Of a stretch of 64,000 nucleotides of DNA, positions 1-12,890 are shown one piece after another. Made by a program: the position numbers and the translations under genes. The notes beneath the pieces were generated by a model. That model saw only the letters and a list, made by a program, of their open reading frames with translations. It had not been told where the DNA came from and ran no database searches. The stretch comes from Diorhabda sublineata (Eukaryota; Arthropoda; Insecta; Coleoptera; Chrysomelidae). Every line of letters begins with the position of its first letter. Position 1 is the first letter of the stretch. The stretch lies in NCBI RefSeq assembly GCF_026230105.1, contig NC_079483.1:18779312-18843311 (forward strand). The letters run 5' to 3'.

Positions 1-190
1 GTATACGGGGGTTTTCGAGGCTATCTCATACTAATCTGTCATCAGTTTTATATAAAACAAAATGGCGGTTTCAAAATGGCTGCCTACAATATTCAAAAAT
101 CGTTATTTTGTACTGAAATTTGGTACGCGGAGGTTTTTGAGGTCGCTGATCACAAATCCGTCGTCATTATTTAAAAAAAATATCCGTTCG
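1..190. repeat. Two diverged copies of a ~122-bp unit at the window edge
   Basis: The stretch from position 1 (GTATACGGGGGTTTTCGAGG, then ..ATCTGTCATCAGTTTTATATAAAA) recurs from 123 (GTACGCGGAGGTTTTTGAGG, then ATCCGTCGTCATTATTT). AAAATGGC occurs twice at 59-80. This is probably the end of a tandem array extending leftward out of the window. Confidence 0.6.
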
Positions 191-860
191 CAAATTGAGG
201 AACGTTTACAAACGCACATTTCGTAAAGTTAATCCTTTATGTTGTGTTTAATACAAAAATTAACTAGTATAAGCAGAGCTACGTATACTGTATCATTTTA
301 TCAATAATATTGTCCGACCTTCACATTTTCTCTTCTTCTTTAATCGTATGATTAATCTTCTTTTTCCCAGTTTTCAGCTTTATGCAGATCACCTCGTATA
401 ATATTGTCAAATAAGTTACTCGCTATTTTCAATCGCTTTATCAAATTTCTACAAATCGTTCGCGTGCATGTCGTAATAAAAGAAAAACGAAAATACGAAC
501 TATATTATTAAACTCGACGTTTTCAAGAACCCAAAACCGATATACTTATATGTTTACCCATTACATCGATGCACCTGTGTACATAATATCCAATTAAGCC
601 CGTTTTAAGGTCCGGGGCATTTCTACTCCTCTAAATATAACTTGCACTTGGACCACATCTGTCCGGCAACAGAAACATTTTAATGGAAAAAGCGAGAAAA
701 TGCAATACGAAACTGATTTATTTCCAAATAATTTGCGTCGCAACTTTCAAAATTATTATTTCCCAAAACTATTTTTACTATTTTATCCAATTTACTTATT
801 TCCATCTCCATTATTGCAGCACTTTCTTCGGTCTTCCGAAAAGCGTTAATAGACGTCACT
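191..860. other. AT-rich sequence, no feature recognised
   Basis: No exon, array or transposon signature was recognised. Short open frames on both strands at 680-913 overlap each other and show no domain. Confidence 0.4.
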
Positions 861-1800
861 ATACAGGGTGTGGCATTAAAAGTTCCGATTGGAAATAAAC
901 ACAATTCAGACACATTGAAACGGTTGTTTATGCGTGTTAAAAATTTGATTCTAAAGACTTTTTCGTTCGTCCAAAGTCAGATAGATACAGAAATTCGGAT
1001 TGAGGCATAATTGGGCTTTAATTCCACTCGCAAACATTCAAAATTGCATGAAAATTTGGTTGTCAAAAAGTTTGATAAGCAAGCACTTCGAAGTGGCGGG
1101 TCTGTTTTTTTTTTCGAAATAACCGGAACTGTCGCCGCCGTTCCATCAGATGAAACGGTCAATTCTGAGCGGTACACAGCATATAGTACACAAGAAAAAC
1201 GTTTTTGAACAGTCGAGTCGATGGATAATCCGCCGTACCTTCCTTACTATCTAAAATCGTTTTTTCGGTGCAATTTAAGAGTCCAAACCTTTTTTCACTG
1301 TTCTGTATTAGTTTCTTGCCGGTTTTGAAACGTATTTCGTCATTTTTTAGTACCAATTTAACCGAAATTAAACGGAATATTGATTAAATTGCAATCCCAA
1401 AAACATCCGTATCGAATTCTACGGAAACATTTTGTGGAATTTCAACACGATCAATCGAAATCGATGTACTGCCATCTTCCCGTTCGGAACAATCGTATCA
1501 CTAAAACCGATTTAATCCGAAACGATGTTGATCACTGTTCTCGGCTGAGCGTGCGTTTTCTCAGGACATTTTTATTAGAGTCTGATGAATGGACTCGTTC
1601 GTCAACGTCAACTCGGGGTGGTTCGGCCTTCTAGATTGCTGATTTCGAAACGGAACGATCAGAGATACCACTGGCACTCGCTTTTGTTTTCGTATTTTCT
1701 TATCTCGGATCGAGATCGCGGTTGGCGTTGTTTTGGCTGTCGACATCTCGACTCCAAATTCTCAGCTTGTACCTGGGACGTAGCGTATTAGATGTTAAAT
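861..1800 (+). mobile_element. Decayed Tc1/mariner-superfamily transposase remnant
   Basis: TATACAGGGTGTGGC at about 860 resembles the CAGGGTG terminal motif of many insect mariner-type elements. Downstream, forward-frame pieces in the expected order resemble a DDE transposase: SGGSVFFFEI and TVNSERYTA (1100-1190), FQHDQSKSMYCH (about 1437-1475, where the family has FQQDGA..CH) and ISKRNDQRYHWHS (about 1640-1675, where the family has ISRRGD.NWP.RS). The frame is broken by stops and shifts, so it is a fossil. The reading is from motif memory and individual matches are weak; only their order makes the case. Confidence 0.5.
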
Positions 1801-4626
1801 TTTAAATTTATAATTCACGGCGTTTTTCTGTATATTTATTGTACGTAATATTCGATAGAACAACCAAAGACGCTAATCGACGAAGTAGTATTTGGTTTTT
1901 ATCAACTTAATTTAGTGCCAACGTTTAGAAAATAATATCTAAGTGTCAAAAACCGGCGCCACGACCTTGACTGCATCTGGAACCGATCATCCCTTATCAG
2001 TCCATTGTTTTGATCGTTTTTTCCTTTCGGGTTGGACTTACGTTTCATCCATGGTTATGAAACGGCTTTATTTGTATGGAACGCTGCCGAAGACGCGACG
2101 GAAACGTCTTCACGACGCTGTTTTGCTAAGGACACGCAAAACTCTTGATGAAACCCCCGGATGTATATCTCAAAAATGACAGTCAGGATTATTTCCAAAA
2201 AGATTATGTAAAAATTGGAAAATAGAAATGAAAATATACAAAATCCAAGCGTCCTCTACAAGAAAACAAAACCAGTAACCAACTAGATCAGAAATAAAAA
2301 GAAATTTAGTGGACAAACAAGGCGTGACATTGCATCTAGGTCACGGTTTCAACGAACATCTGGACCCGATTGGAAAACAAGAATAAGTCAACAATTTTCA
2401 CAGATAATATTTTAAATGAGTTTTCCTGTATAATATGAAATTTATTTGAACATTCCAATAAGAACAAAAAATATAACACCGTCCAAACATTGTTATAACG
2501 AAATTTACTGAAAAAAAAACAGAAATATTCGATTCTGTTTTATTATAGATTAAATTTCATTGAATTTTTATTTAATTATATGTTTTTATCGATAACAAGG
2601 ATTATTTGGAATAGTACTTACTTGGATTTTTATAAAAAATCACCATCGTTTATGAACTAACCTAAATGTTGGAGAATTTACAAGTGACGTGCTTCTTCTT
2701 TTTTTATATATAAAATCCTTTTACTTTTGTAATAAACAGCCACATTTAAATATCGATTATGTCAATATGATAAATTTAACAATCGATTATTTTGAATCGA
2801 TATCTTTTTTTAAGGATACGACTAACAGCTTTTGACGTATTTACTAAACAATATGACAAACCTTAAAAAAAATTAGATCCTAGGACTAGTCGACCCATAA
2901 AAGTGTAAAGATACAGATACGGACTTAACACATTTTAAAATTTTATTTTTTGATTACTTCTAATGAAAATACCGTTAAATTGACACGAATCGAACTACTC
3001 GAAATTAATTGCGCGGGAAATTCAAATAACCCGGTTATTAATTTGTGCTTGAAACGTTTCCGATCGGTGCGATTGAGCTGGAGTACGTCGTCGCCTTTCG
3101 TGTAGGAATTTATTCAATTTAACGTATAATATCCATGGTGGAGAAACGGCTTTGTGATTTCTACACGTTCTTAGTTTATCAGTAGCAATTTTACACTTAG
3201 TCGGATCAGGTTTCATGCAAAGTGATATTCGATTTGACTCTGTCATAGGCGGAGGCTAGATACCGTATTTACACATCCGCCGTGGTCGGATTTTCCAAAT
3301 TATCCTAAAGGAGTCGATTTATGAATAGTCCTTTGTCTGTGTGAGCTCATTTCGAGCCAGGATTGCGTGTATTACTTTGGTTTTGGATCTGGTTAAACAA
3401 ATAAATAAAAACGAATCCACGAAGTTGGATTTTCCGGTATATTCAAACTGAACACGCCGAAGATGATGAATTTGGTTATCGAAACGCGCGTCGCGCAGTG
3501 TTTGTGTAAACAGTGTGTTCAGTACGATGTTTTTTTTTTCAATTATTTTAGTTAAATAATAATTTTAATAACTCCGTACAATGTCCGACTCGATTACGAT
3601 TCAACCTCGACGTTTCGGATTATTTATGAAAGTACTTTGGAGAAAAAATATTGAATGAAATACATTATAAATTCCGATGGGGACTACTCCATTATAATAT
3701 TTGATTGTGGGTACATACGTTTTAATAAAAGCTTATTGAAAGATTACTTAAAATATCGTCACTATTCTTTCTATCTGAAAGTAGCTATCAATCTACTTCA
3801 TTTCTAATTTTGACAGCTACAGTTCGGTTTTAAAAAATTGATGGATGAATAACCCGAATAGATACTGAAACACGAACTCACGGTGCAACTCGAAATTCCT
3901 TTATGGTTTATCTAATTGAATTTATTTGGTTTATTAGAAGTATCAATCATCTTGAAAAGAACTAATAATGTTTGCTTGTCAAATTCGGTTGTAAGCTTAT
4001 CTTATTTATTGGTATACCGATGGGAATTTTCGTATATAATAACGCCAAACAAACGCTTACAAAATTAGCGTTTGTTGACAAATATTTTTCCCATTTCGAT
4101 TGGAGTATCTTCAAAACATGCGATTTGGACGATAAATTGCTTATTTAGGTGTAGAAAAACGTTGATCTGCGGGTATCTTCTGGTACCAAACAAGAATTGT
4201 ACGACGGATGATGCAGCGATTCGATGTTTTGACTTGCCGAGCTGGAATTGTCGTTGTGGAATAAGATGCTGATGTACCATTCGGAATTGATCGATCTAAG
4301 TTGCTCTAATGGAATAGAGGCGACCATTTGCTTCGAATTGCTTCACGCACCAACAAATTTTGTTGAATTTGGTGCGTCTTAAAGACTCATACATTCGATT
4401 GTTGTTTTGTTTCGGATGCAATATCACAGCAATGATATTTTCAGGGTATAACATACTGTTTTGGACCACCTTCGCGAAATTCATCCTGTAGCAAAGTCGA
4501 AGCGAATTGATGGACACATTTGTGTTGGTATAATCCCCGTAGAAAGTCATAGAAAATTTTCGCGATTAAATCCCATTTTTTTACCATGTTTTAGTCAAGA
4601 AATTAGATGAAATTCAGTTAGTCCCT
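1801..4626. other. Upstream intron or 5' flank, mostly unexplained
   Basis: No exon of the Serrate N-terminus (a GYCC..-type cysteine cluster) was found. The stretch holds a hammerhead-like motif at 3447-3523. A lead-in fragment at about 4586-4603 (TTTTAGTCAAGAAA) is shared with the following 272-bp array. The open frame at 1943-2179 has no recognised domain. Confidence 0.4.
3447..3523 (+). ncRNA. Hammerhead-ribozyme-like motif, copy 1
   Basis: CCGAAGA (3457-3463) stands where the hammerhead core has CUGANGA, followed by a stem-loop closing on GGTTATC, GAAA at 3481-3484, a short C-GCGC-G mini-hairpin and GTC at 3490-3492. ACTGAACAC at 3447-3455 is perfectly complementary to GTGTTCAGT at 3515-3523, which could close an extended helix I around a GTTT-GTGT-AAAC hairpin. 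The core has a U-to-C change at the second position, so this copy is probably inactive. Inference only. Confidence 0.4.
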
Positions 4627-6218
4627 CCTTTGAACGCCTCACGTAAATAATGGACGCCCCCTAAGTACGTTCACCATTAAAAATGTCAAACTTTATGATG
4701 TCAACGTCAGATTTGACATATTCGTATCATTGTTGCCATATTTCAAAACTTAGCATATTCCTAATATATCTCACTGTCCCCCGTATAACCAAAAATTCAA
4801 TTTTTTCAAAAAAATTACGAAATTCAACGTTTTTTTTTAATATATTGACAGATTTTATCATATTTTAGTCAAGAAACATGTTTTACATGATATTTTCCCC
4901 CTTGAACGCCTCACGTAAATAATGGACGCCCCCTAAGTACGTTCACCATTAAAAATGTCAAACTTTATGATGTCAACGTCAGATTTGACATATTCGCATC
5001 ATTGTTGCCATATTTCAAAACGTAAGATATTTCTAATATGTCTCTCTGTCCCCCGTATAACCAAAAATTCATTTTTTTCAAAAAAAATTACGAAATTCAA
5101 CGTTTTTTTTTAATATATTGACAGATTTTATCATATTTTAGTCAAGAAACATGTTTTACATGATATTTTCCCCCTTGAACGCCTCACGTAAATAATGGAC
5201 GCCCCCTAAGTACGTTCACCATTAAAAATGTCAAACTTTATGATGTCAACGTCAGATTTGACATATTCGCATCATTGTTGCCATATTTCAAAACGTAAGA
5301 TATTTCTAATATGTCTCTCTGTCCCCCGTATAACCAAAAATTCATTTTTTTCAAAAAAAATTACGAAATTCAACGTTTTTTTTTAATATATTGACAGATT
5401 TTATCATATTTTAGTCAAGAAACATGTTTTACATGATATTTTCCCCCTTGAACGCCTCACGTAAATAATGGACGCCCCCTAAGTACGTTCGCCATTAAAA
5501 ATGTCAAACTTTATGATGTCAACGTTAGATTTGACATATTCGCATCATTGTTGCCATATTTCAAAACGTAAGATATTTCTAATATGTCTCTCTGTCCCCC
5601 GTATAACCAAAAATTCATTTTTTTCAAAAAAAATTACGAAATTCAACGTTTTTTTTAATATATTGACAGATTTTACCATATTTTAGTCAAGAAACATGTT
5701 TTACATGATATTTTCCCCCTTGAACGCCTCACGTAAATAATGGACGCCCCCTAAGTACGTTCGCCATTAAAAATGTCAAACTTTATGATGTCAACGTTAG
5801 ATTTGACATATTCGCATCATTGTTGCCATATTTCAAAACGTAAGATATTTCTAATATGTCTCTCTGTCCCCCGTATAACCAAAAATTCATTTTTTTCAAA
5901 AAAAATTACGAAATTCAACGTTTTTTTTAATATATTGACAGATTTTACCATATTTTAGTCAAGAAACATGTTTTACATGATATTTTCCCCCTTGAACGCC
6001 TCACGTAAATAATGGACGCCCCCTAAGTACGTTCACCATTAAAAATGTCAAACTTTATGATGTCAACGTCAGATTTGACATATTCGCATCATTGTTGCCA
6101 TATTTCAAAACGTAAGATATTCCTAATATGTCTCACTGTCCCCCGTATAACCAAAAATTCATTTTTTTCAAAAAAAATTACGAAATTCAACGTTATTTTT
6201 AATATATTGACAGATTTT
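4627..6218. repeat. 272-bp tandem array, about 5.8 copies
   Basis: GAACGCCTCACGTAAATAAT starts at 4632, 4904, 5177, 5450, 5722 and 5994 (spacing 272-273). Copies are nearly identical, differing at a few sites such as TTCACC/TTCGCC. The last copy breaks off at about 6218, only 141 bp before the 6360 exon. Each unit gives a 61-codon chance frame. A 30-base piece of the unit recurs once on the other strand at 50487-50516, so the unit was probably built from a dispersed element. Confidence 0.97.
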
Positions 6219-6359
6219 CGTGAGACAAAAAGTATTTTCCGAAACCATGGTCTGGTTAACACACACCTGAGTTACCTGAACCCGAGTTATCGTTTCCGGA
6301 AAATCCTAATTAATACGGTTATGAATATTTCACTAATATTTATATATTTTTTTTTTCAG

Positions 6360-6414
6360 AGATCGTTTACCCTGATACTTCAAGCTGTGGACCACAATAA
6401 TTTCTCGTCACCCG
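6360..6414 (+). CDS. Ser: Serrate exon: end of MNNL region
   Basis: A 55-nt exon encoding RSFTLILQAVDHNNFSSP plus one base. It follows a long T-rich tract ending in CAG and is followed by GTAAGT. The peptide matches the conserved (K/R)SFTLI.QA.D segment at the C-terminal side of the MNNL domain of Serrate/Jagged ligands, the N-terminal Notch- and lipid-contacting module. It starts in phase 0 and leaves one base (G) that completes a valine codon with the next exon at 13791, 7.4 kb downstream. The preceding exon, which should end in a FRWT/FAWP-like stretch, was not found in 1-6359. The open frame extends upstream into the 272-bp repeat array, but that part is not coding. Confidence 0.9.
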
Positions 6415-7944
6415 GTAAGTTCACATATTAATTTTTTTTTACCTTTTTGATACATATAAATAGTTATTTGAAATTTGTCTGCTTCAAATTTTATGTATAC
6501 TGATTTAATTATCTGATTATCTAAATCTTAAAGCCGCCCCTGTCTATTAAAACGTGCATTTTTTTTTCGACCACAAATTATTACGTATGCATATAATAAT
6601 TACAATCGAAAATAAAATTTGAGATAATTCATCACACATCGCTTATCTAATCACCTGTCACTTGTCATCGATCACACGTTTTTGTTTTTATGACAATCGT
6701 TTAATATGTTCATATGATAGTCCAGTCAAATTAGACCACGAAATTACTGTTTTATCTTTTCGTTATTACCTCCCATTCGTGTAGTAATAAGTTTTAATTG
6801 TTTAATTTTTGCACTAAATCGTCAAGTTCTCATAAAATGTTGAATACTTTTTTATTCGTTTCAAAAACACTACTCAGAATCTCCAAAAATTTTATAAACA
6901 ATTTTTTGTGATAAAAAACGTAAATTTTTTCAATTAACCACGTAAATAATTGACGCAATTTAATGGATAATCTCAAGTTGTGTGGATTTTCTTAATACCT
7001 ACAACTTTTTCCATACATCGAAGCTCATTCGACATAAATTTTTTACGTAAAATAATAAAAACCATATTTAAGAAGTTATATAAACAATCCTGCTAAAAGT
7101 TATGACATTAATTTTTCATAGTATTGGCATACTGAATAAGAAAGGAAAAAAAAGTAACATTCACATTTTAATTTTTTTCGAAAATTATCTTTTTTAATAA
7201 ACTTTCACTGGACTATGACATTATATTAAATCCATTGTTGGTTTATTTGAGGCATTATGCAACCACCCACACGCCGTTTATCAAATCTTCAACTTAAATC
7301 AAACACTCGAGATTTTATGGACTCGTATATATAATTTACTTAAAAGTGGCAATTATGGTTGCCGAACAAGACATTTGCTACCTTAAACAAAATTGTGTTG
7401 AGAGTCATTTTGAATAGATAATATTTAGTGTGGGTTGCGGGGATTTTATCTTCGAAAACATCCGCGTAGGCTACCGGGCACGAGATACTAGTAACGTGAT
7501 TTCTTCGTGTTCGGTAGTGTACTCCGATGTACAATCATTATATTTATTTAAACACGTAAAACGAATTTATTATGAAAAGTTATTTGTGTTAATCAATAAA
7601 ATAAAAGAAATTAATATAATAGTAATCGTTATTTCAATGACAAATGCCGCTGCTTCGGTTTCAATGTCATTACGTCTGAGTGCTCTGTTGCCAAATTTAC
7701 TGGTACATTTAGATTGCATTATCTAGCGACAATTAGACTGATCAACAAACTGTTTTTGTCACGCAAAAACTTTGGAATGAATTTTGAAGACATATATTTT
7801 TATAAAAAGTACAAAAAAATATTTTCGTGAATGTTTAGCTTCCGGTAGGTCCCTTATAAATCTCGCAACACTGTAGCTGTTATATAATTAGTACAGGAAA
7901 AATAAGATTAAGGCCGAAATTAAATGGAAAGCTTCTGTAAAATT
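6415..7944. other. Intron sequence without recognised features
   Basis: AT-rich intron between the MNNL and DSL exons. The short frames at 7340-7534 and 7430-7726 lie on opposite strands and carry no domain. CACGTAAATAATTGACGC at about 6940 faintly resembles the start of the 272-bp unit. Confidence 0.4.
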
Positions 7945-8110
7945 TTGGAACGCGAATAACTCTAAAACTAAGAGAAATTTGAAAAAAATGCGGTAATAAA
8001 AAATGTAGAGCACAAAATTTTCTACAAAAAAGGTCTTCAGTCATTTTTTCGTTGGAGCCACTATTTTTGAGTGAATCTTCCTCAACGCAAATTTACGTTC
8101 CAGGCTCACA
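7945..8110 (-). repeat. Inverted, diverged copy of the 157-bp unit
   Basis: The stretch GAATAACTCTAAAACTAAGA..AAAAAATGTAGAGCACAAAA is the reverse complement of the TTTTGTGCTCTACATTTTTT..TAGTTTTCGAGTTATTC pattern of the array that starts about 160 bp later. It is more diverged than the array units. Confidence 0.75.
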
Positions 8111-8239
8111 TGGAAACTGCTCTAAGTCTTGGAAAACTACTTCGTTTTCGAAAAATCAAAATGCATTGTGATGGTTAAGATCTCTATATTCTTCTCGAGT
8201 GAGCTAGCATAATTTTCGACATAGGAAAATTATTATTTG

Positions 8240-11200
8240 AATATTCACATACTTTTTAATGGTTTATCTTTCACAAAAATGTGGGTAATTATTTTGTGCT
8301 CTACAGTTTTGGCACCTGCATTTTTTCTACGACTTCTACTTAGTTTTCGAGTTATTCGCAATTCAAATTGTTTTTGAGTACATGAAACCATTTTACGGTG
8401 AAAATTTTGAGGTTAGGAAAAAATGCTTCAAGACCAATCTGTAGAGAATTTTGTGCTGTGCATTTTTTGCTCCGGTACTTTTTTTCGAATTCCTTGTAGT
8501 TTTCGAGTTATTCGCCATTGAAATATTTTCAAGTGTATAAACCCATTTTAAGGCGAAAATTTTGAGTTTAGGAACAAATACCTAGAATACTTTTTTGAAG
8601 AGAATTTTGTACTCTACATTTTTTATTATCGCAGTTTTTTTTGAGTTCCTCATAGTTTTCGAGATATTTTCGATTAAAAATATGTTTAAAGTATAAACCC
8701 ATTTTGAGGTGAAAATTTTGAGGTTAGGAACAAATACCTAGGCCACTTTTTTGTAAAGAATTTTGTACTCTACATTTTTAATTATCGCAGTTTATTTGAG
8801 TTCCTCATAGTTTTCGAGATATTTGCGATTAAAAGTATATTTAAATGTATAAACCCATTTTAAGGTGAAAATTTTGAGGTTAGGAACAAATACCTAGAAT
8901 ACTTTTTTGTAGAGAATTTTGTACTCTACATTTTTTACTATTGCACTTTTTTTGAGTTTCTCATAGTTTTCGAGATATTTGCGATTAAAAGTATGTTTAA
9001 GTGTATAAACCCATTTTTAGGTAAAAATTTTGAGATTAGGAACAAATACCTAGAATACTTTTTTGAAGAGAATTTTGTACTCTACATTTTTTATTATCGC
9101 AGTTTTTTTTGAGTTCCTCATAGTTTTCGAGATATTTTCGATTAAAAATATGTTTAAAGTATAAACCCATTTTGAGGTGAAAATTTTGAGGTTAGGAACA
9201 AATATCTAGGATACTTTTTTGAAGAGAATTTTGTACTCTACATTTTTTATTATCGCAGTTTTTTTTGAGTTCCTCATAGTTTTCGAGATATTTTCGATTA
9301 AAAATATGTTTAAATGTATAAACCCATTTTAAGGCGAAAATTTTGAGTTTAGGAACAAATACCTAGAATACTTTTTTGAAGAGAATTTTGTACTCTACAT
9401 TTTTTATTATCGCAGTTTTTTTTGAGTTCCTCATAGTTTTCGAGATATTTTCGATTAAAAATATGTTTAAAGTATAAACCCATTTTGAGGTGAAAATTTT
9501 GAGGTTAGGAACAAATACCTAGGCCACTTTTTTGGAGAGAATTTTGTAGTCTACATTTTTAATTATCGCAGTTTTTTTTGAGTTCCTCATAGTTTTCGAG
9601 ATATTTTCGATTAAAAATATGTTTAAATGTATAAACCCATTTTAAGGTGAAAATTTTGAGTTTAGGAACAAATACCTAGGATACTTTTTTGTAGAGAATT
9701 TTGTACTCGACATTTTTTATTATTGCACTTTTTTTTGAGTTTCTCATAGTTTTCGAGATATTCGTAATTCAAAATATATTTAAGTGTATAAACCCATTTT
9801 TAGGTAAAAATTTTGAGATTAGGAACAAATACCTAGGATACTTTTTTGGAGAGAATTTTGTACTCTACATTTTTAATTATCGCAGTTTTTTTTGAGTTCC
9901 TCATAGTTTTCGAGATATTTTCGATTAAAAGTATGTTTAAATGTATAAACCCATTTTAATGTGAAAATTTTGAGGTTAGGAACAAATACCTAGGATACTT
10001 TTTTGGAGAGAATTTTGTAGTCTACATTTTTAATTATCGCAGTTTTTTTTGAGTTCCTCATAGTTTTCGAGATATTTTCGATTCAAAATATTTTTGACTG
10101 TATAAACCCATTTTAAGGTGAAAATTTTGAGTTTAGGAACAAATACCTAGGATACTTTTTTGTAGAGAATTTTGTACTCGACATTTTTTATTATTGCACT
10201 TTTTTTTGAGTTTCTCATAGTTTTCGAGATATTCGTAATTCAAAATATATTTAAGTGTATAAACCCATTTTTAGGTAAAAATTTTGAGGTTAGGAACAAA
10301 TACCTAGAATGCTTTTTTGTAGAGAATTTTGTACTCTACATTTTTTACTATTGCACTTTTTTTGAGTTTCTCATAGTTTTCGAGATATTTGCGATTAAAA
10401 GTATGTTTAAATGTATAAACCCATTTTAAGGTGAAAATTTTGAGGTTAGGAACAAATACCTAGGATACTTTTTTGGAGAGAATTTTGTAGTCTACATTTT
10501 TAATTATCGCAGTTTTTTTTGAGTTCCTCATAGTTTTCGAGATATTTTCGATTAAAAATATGTTTAAATGTATAAACCCATTTTAAGGTGAAAATTTTGA
10601 GTTTAGGAACAAATACCTAGGATACTTTTTTGTAGAGAATTTTGTACTCGACATTTTTTATTATTGCACTTTTTTTTGAGTTTCTCATAGTTTTCGAGAT
10701 ATTCGTAATTCAAAATATATTTAAGTGTATAAACCCATTTTTAGGTAAAAATTTTGAGATTAGGAACAAATACCTAGGATACTTTTTTGGAGAGAATTTT
10801 GTACTCTACATTTTTAATTATCGCAGTTTTTTTTGAGTTCCTCATAGTTTTCGAGATATTTTCGATTAAAAGTATGTTTAAATGTATAAACCCATTTTAA
10901 TGTGAAAATTTTGAGGTTAGGAACAAATACCTAGGATACTTTTTTGGAGAGAATTTTGTAGTCTACATTTTTAATTATCGCAGTTTTTTTTGAGTTCCTC
11001 ATAGTTTTCGAGATATTTTCGATTCAAAATATTTTTGACTGTATAAACCCATTTTAAGGTGAAAATTTTGAGTTTAGGAACAAATACCTAGGATACTTTT
11101 TTGTAGAGAATTTTGTACTCGACATTTTTTATTATTGCACTTTTTTTTGAGTTTCTCATAGTTTTCGAGATATTCGTAATTCAAAATATATTTAAGTGTA

Positions 11201-11660
11201 TAAACCCATTTTTAGGTAAAAATTTTGAGGTTAGGAACAAATACCTAGAATACTTTTTTGTAGAGAATTTTGTACTCTACATTTTTTACTATTGCACTTT
11301 TTTTGAGTTTCTCATAGTTTTCGAGATATTTGCGATTAAAAGTATGTTTAAATGTATAAACCCATTTTAAGGTGAAAATTTTGAGTTTAGGAACAAATAC
11401 CTACAATACTTTTTTGTAAAGAATTTTGTACTCTACATTTTTAATTATCGCAGTTTTTTTTGAGTTCCTCTTAGTTTTCGAGATATTTTCGATTAAAAAT
11501 ATGTTTAAACGTATAAACCCATTTTAAGGCGAAAATTTTGAGTTTAGGAACAAATACCTAGGATACTTTTTTATAGAGAATTTTGTACTCTACATTTTTT
11601 ATTAACACAGTTTTTTTGAGTTCTTCATAGTTTTCGAGTTATTCGCGTTTCAAAATTTTT
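8240..11660. repeat. 157-bp tandem array with 471/941-bp higher-order repeats
   Basis: TATAAACCCATTTT recurs every 156-157 bp from 8536 onward, with older, more diverged units from about 8240. Within 9550-11450 the units form three-unit blocks: the variant TTGTAGTCTACATT recurs about every 471 bp. A six-unit block of 941 bp is nearly identical between 9701 and 10642. The repeated open frames here (for example at 9701 and 10642) are by-products of the repeat. The whole array lies in the intron before the DSL exon. Confidence 0.96.
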
Positions 11661-12369
11661 TTGAGTTTCCAGTATCGAAATTTCGAAAATCCGTGCAATA
11701 ATTTTGTTAACGAGTTGCTAGACTTTTCCAGTATTCCAAAATTTCCCTGAATCTAGAAAACTAAAACAGTCAAATCCAATTTTAACTCAAAATCGCCGAA
11801 TTTACCTGTACTAAATCCTTTCCAGAATTATGACTGCCGTTATTAGTTACCCACCCGGTACATTAATAAAAATTTAGTTTTATACGAAAACAGTAAAATT
11901 ACTAGTTTTACTTTCTATAATTTATCAAAAATAAAATATCATCTATCTATAACCACTTATTAGTATTGAGTAAATATCAAAAAACGTATCAGATTTTTTC
12001 CATGACAAAAAAAAATGAAACGTTAATTATGTACTGCCGGATTTGATACGGTGTTCATCGTCAAAGTATTTATAATATGATAAAATATGATCTATTGATA
12101 AATTAATAATAAAAAAAACACATAATTCAAATGGATTTGGATAAAAAATCGAAACGTCATTCATCACACACAAAATTAGAACCAGAAGAAAAATATACGA
12201 ACTGACGGTTGCTCTGGGGCATATTTCAAAACCATCATTTAACTATTTATCGAATTATTTATTTTGTTGTCGAATTTTCTATGCTTTTTAATGAAGAATG
12301 TTTATTTTAAACTTTTGTTTCTCGGTACTACGTAAGAAAATTAATCAGCGGATGTGTTTATTATGTATG
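11661..12369. other. Intron sequence without recognised features
   Basis: AT-rich, no repeat or coding signal recognised. Confidence 0.4.
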
Positions 12370-12890
12370 TCTTTCTGCCTCGATGGCTTCCACATTTCCC
12401 CCAAGCACCATTTCGCATTCACCAGGGGCTAAATCGGGCGAATAAGGCGGCACCTACATTTTGTAAAATAAAGTATTTTCCCGACAAACCTCGTATATTA
12501 GAACGTTTTATTCTATAGAAAATTATTAAATATCATGTTTTAATATATATATAGGGTGTTTGATAAAACAATAAATTTTCATAACGTAGAGATATAATAA
12601 TAATAATAATAAAAGGTTATGAATCGCAATAAAAATACCACCCTGTAATAAAAATCGTAAAGAATGAATCTCGACTTATGAATGAAATTCCTTCGCCCTT
12701 ACGAGAACAATTACCTTAGTGTTCGTTCGGCAATCGTGAAAAAATGCATCCTTAAAAGAAGAAACTACTACAAAAGCACGCGTATGCCAGAAATGGGTCT
12801 CGTCCTTGCCCTGGGACATCCATAATTGGCAGCTGGCTCTCAGAATCGCTTTATAAAACCTCCTACTACCGATTACAAACACACCCTTAG
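12370..12890 (-). mobile_element. Mariner-type transposase remnant
   Basis: On the minus strand two catalytic-region motifs of the mariner family appear in the right order and at a plausible distance. DETHFWHTRAF is at about 12770-12804, where the family has DE.HF.LNG; about 350 bp further on, PPYSPDLAP is at 12424-12450, the stretch around the third catalytic Asp. The intervening sequence is frameshifted and includes an unrelated-looking TATAGGGTGTTTGAT at about 12551 and a (TAA)n microsatellite. The first part is an open frame of 68 codons (12676-12882). It is a dead copy. Confidence 0.65.
12589..12616. repeat. (TAA)n microsatellite
   Basis: ATAATAATAATAATAATAAAA tract, about seven triplets. 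Confidence 0.85.

Noticed and set aside
683..913. Small genes on both strands
   Set aside because: Mutually overlapping AT-rich frames without domain or splice context.
4627..6218. CRISPR-like array
   Set aside because: Units are contiguous tandem copies with no unique spacers, in a eukaryotic intron; the same holds for all other arrays.
6045..6431. 128-residue protein starting in the 272-bp repeat
   Set aside because: Only the last 18 codons before the donor are the Serrate exon; the upstream part is repeat plus intron.
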